The notes under the pieces are model-generated. The model saw only the letters and a list, made by a program, of their open reading frames with translations, was not told the origin of the DNA and did not search any database. Shown one piece after another: positions 63,376-64,000 of a DNA stretch of 64,000 nt; within the stretch, counting starts at the first letter, position 1; every line of letters starts with the position of its first letter. This stretch comes from Seminavis robusta. Lineage: Eukaryota > Bacillariophyta > Bacillariophyceae > Naviculales > Naviculaceae. The stretch covers positions 62,001-126,000 of the forward strand of contig CAICTM010000045.1 in NCBI GenBank assembly GCA_903772945.1. The letters are read 5' to 3'. The position numbers were made by a program, and so were the translations under genes.

Positions 63376-64000
63376 ATACAAGGATGCTATGTTGTGGCTG
63401 CACCTACTGTTGTTGATCAATTTCAGCTTTACAGAGTTGCCGCTGCAGTGGCGAATGCATATTGCTCGGACCAAGGAAATTCCTGCATCCAATAAGCTAC
63501 ACTAGCTAGTTACGAAGTAGCCAAGTTGTTCGTATGACTTCGTGTCCAACGTTGCGCCACCTTAGTCGAGCACTCCTTACCGCTTCTTTTCTAGAAATCG
63601 AAAATCGCGTTCTTCCACAATACTCGTCTACCGGTACGCAAGATCGAAAGTAGATTATTCAGGCCAATCTTCTCTGTCCAATACGAATCTCATCCAAAAT
63701 GTGGTCCAAATGCAGGGCTATCAGCGCCGCCAGCTGAATGTCGAACTCAGTGATAACCACGTAGCCAGAAGCCATACCCATAGCAGCTATATATATATTA
63801 TTTGGTCCAGCAAAGGTGGGGAGGGTGGTTGCTTCCCAACTATTGGTGCGCCACAGCATCAAAGAAATAACCCTTCTTTCCCTCTGATGCTGTGCCCCGA
63901 GACTTTCTAATTTTCAGCCAGAGGGGCCTTCCCAAGCCAAGCCAACAAGGTCTGTCTCACAGGCTAGCTACAGTGTCTCAATTGGAAGAAAGCAAAAGGT
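63376..64000. other. downstream intergenic with an LRR-N-terminus-like segment
   Basis: On the minus strand 63724-63686 reads CTGATAGCCCTGCATTTGG and onward, matching the + strand at 53881-53920 in the LRR gene (both encode IALHLDH(V/I)LDE). The rest holds no gene; a TATATATATA run lies near 63788-63799. Confidence 0.5.

Overview
The window is nuclear DNA from a photosynthetic stramenopile, most likely a raphid pennate diatom (a Seminavis-like genome would fit, but the species is inferred). The reasons are: short GT-AG spliceosomal introns of about 85-220 bp; an SAHA|F plastid-targeting-type N-terminus (35839); secreted/membrane LRR proteins of the diatom type; MYND and jacalin-like paralogues; a PIF/Harbinger transposase of the type common in diatoms; and long repeat-rich intergenic DNA full of CTAG- and GTAC-type micro-palindromes.

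Layout. 1-3.2 kb is mobile-element-like: a two-frame DUF6729-like gene running off the left edge, then a PIF/Harbinger transposase piece without its catalytic half. 4.9-14.4 kb is gene-poor, but on the + strand it holds four tiny intronless genes (starts 4986, 7921, 10358, 14112). They share a C-terminal amphipathic helix followed by an acidic tail. I know of no named family for them, and they are the most novel-looking element here. 11.4-12.2 kb holds a damaged two-exon gene of unknown type. 15.2-24.5 kb carries a secreted GPI-like protein, a PC-esterase/TBL-like acyltransferase, a decaying MYND gene, a broken coiled-coil gene and an LRR gene whose 5' end abuts a repeat cluster.

25.3-30.7 kb is a compact block of intact housekeeping or trafficking genes: a strictosidine-synthase-like propeller, a pseudo-receiver/metallophosphoesterase fusion and a vacuolar-sorting-receptor-like protein. 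31-35 kb is a jacalin-lectin cluster of three genes with four domains. 35.8-46.6 kb holds a putative plastid protein, a DUF2306 membrane protein bracketed by direct repeats, a three-exon ubiquitin C-terminal hydrolase, an intact MYND protein, an unknown membrane protein, an LYR protein and a four-exon protein kinase. 46.6-52.7 kb is almost gene-free and contains a subterminal-type repeat cluster, tRNA-derived repeats and a fold-back hairpin. 52.7-63.4 kb has an unknown protein, a second (frameshifted, three-exon) LRR gene, an EF-hand/adenylate kinase fusion, a solute-binding-protein relic, a Golgi glycosyltransferase and a seven-exon DRG2 GTPase.

Functionally the intact genes are mostly independent: secretory/cell-surface genes (LRR, jacalin, GPI-like, PC-esterase, glycosyltransferase, sorting receptor) and core cell biology (DRG2, UCH, adenylate kinase, LYR, kinase). 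No operon-like or pathway cluster is visible apart from the jacalin cluster and the array of small acidic-tail genes. Exon structures were worked out by eye from splice-site consensus and protein continuity.
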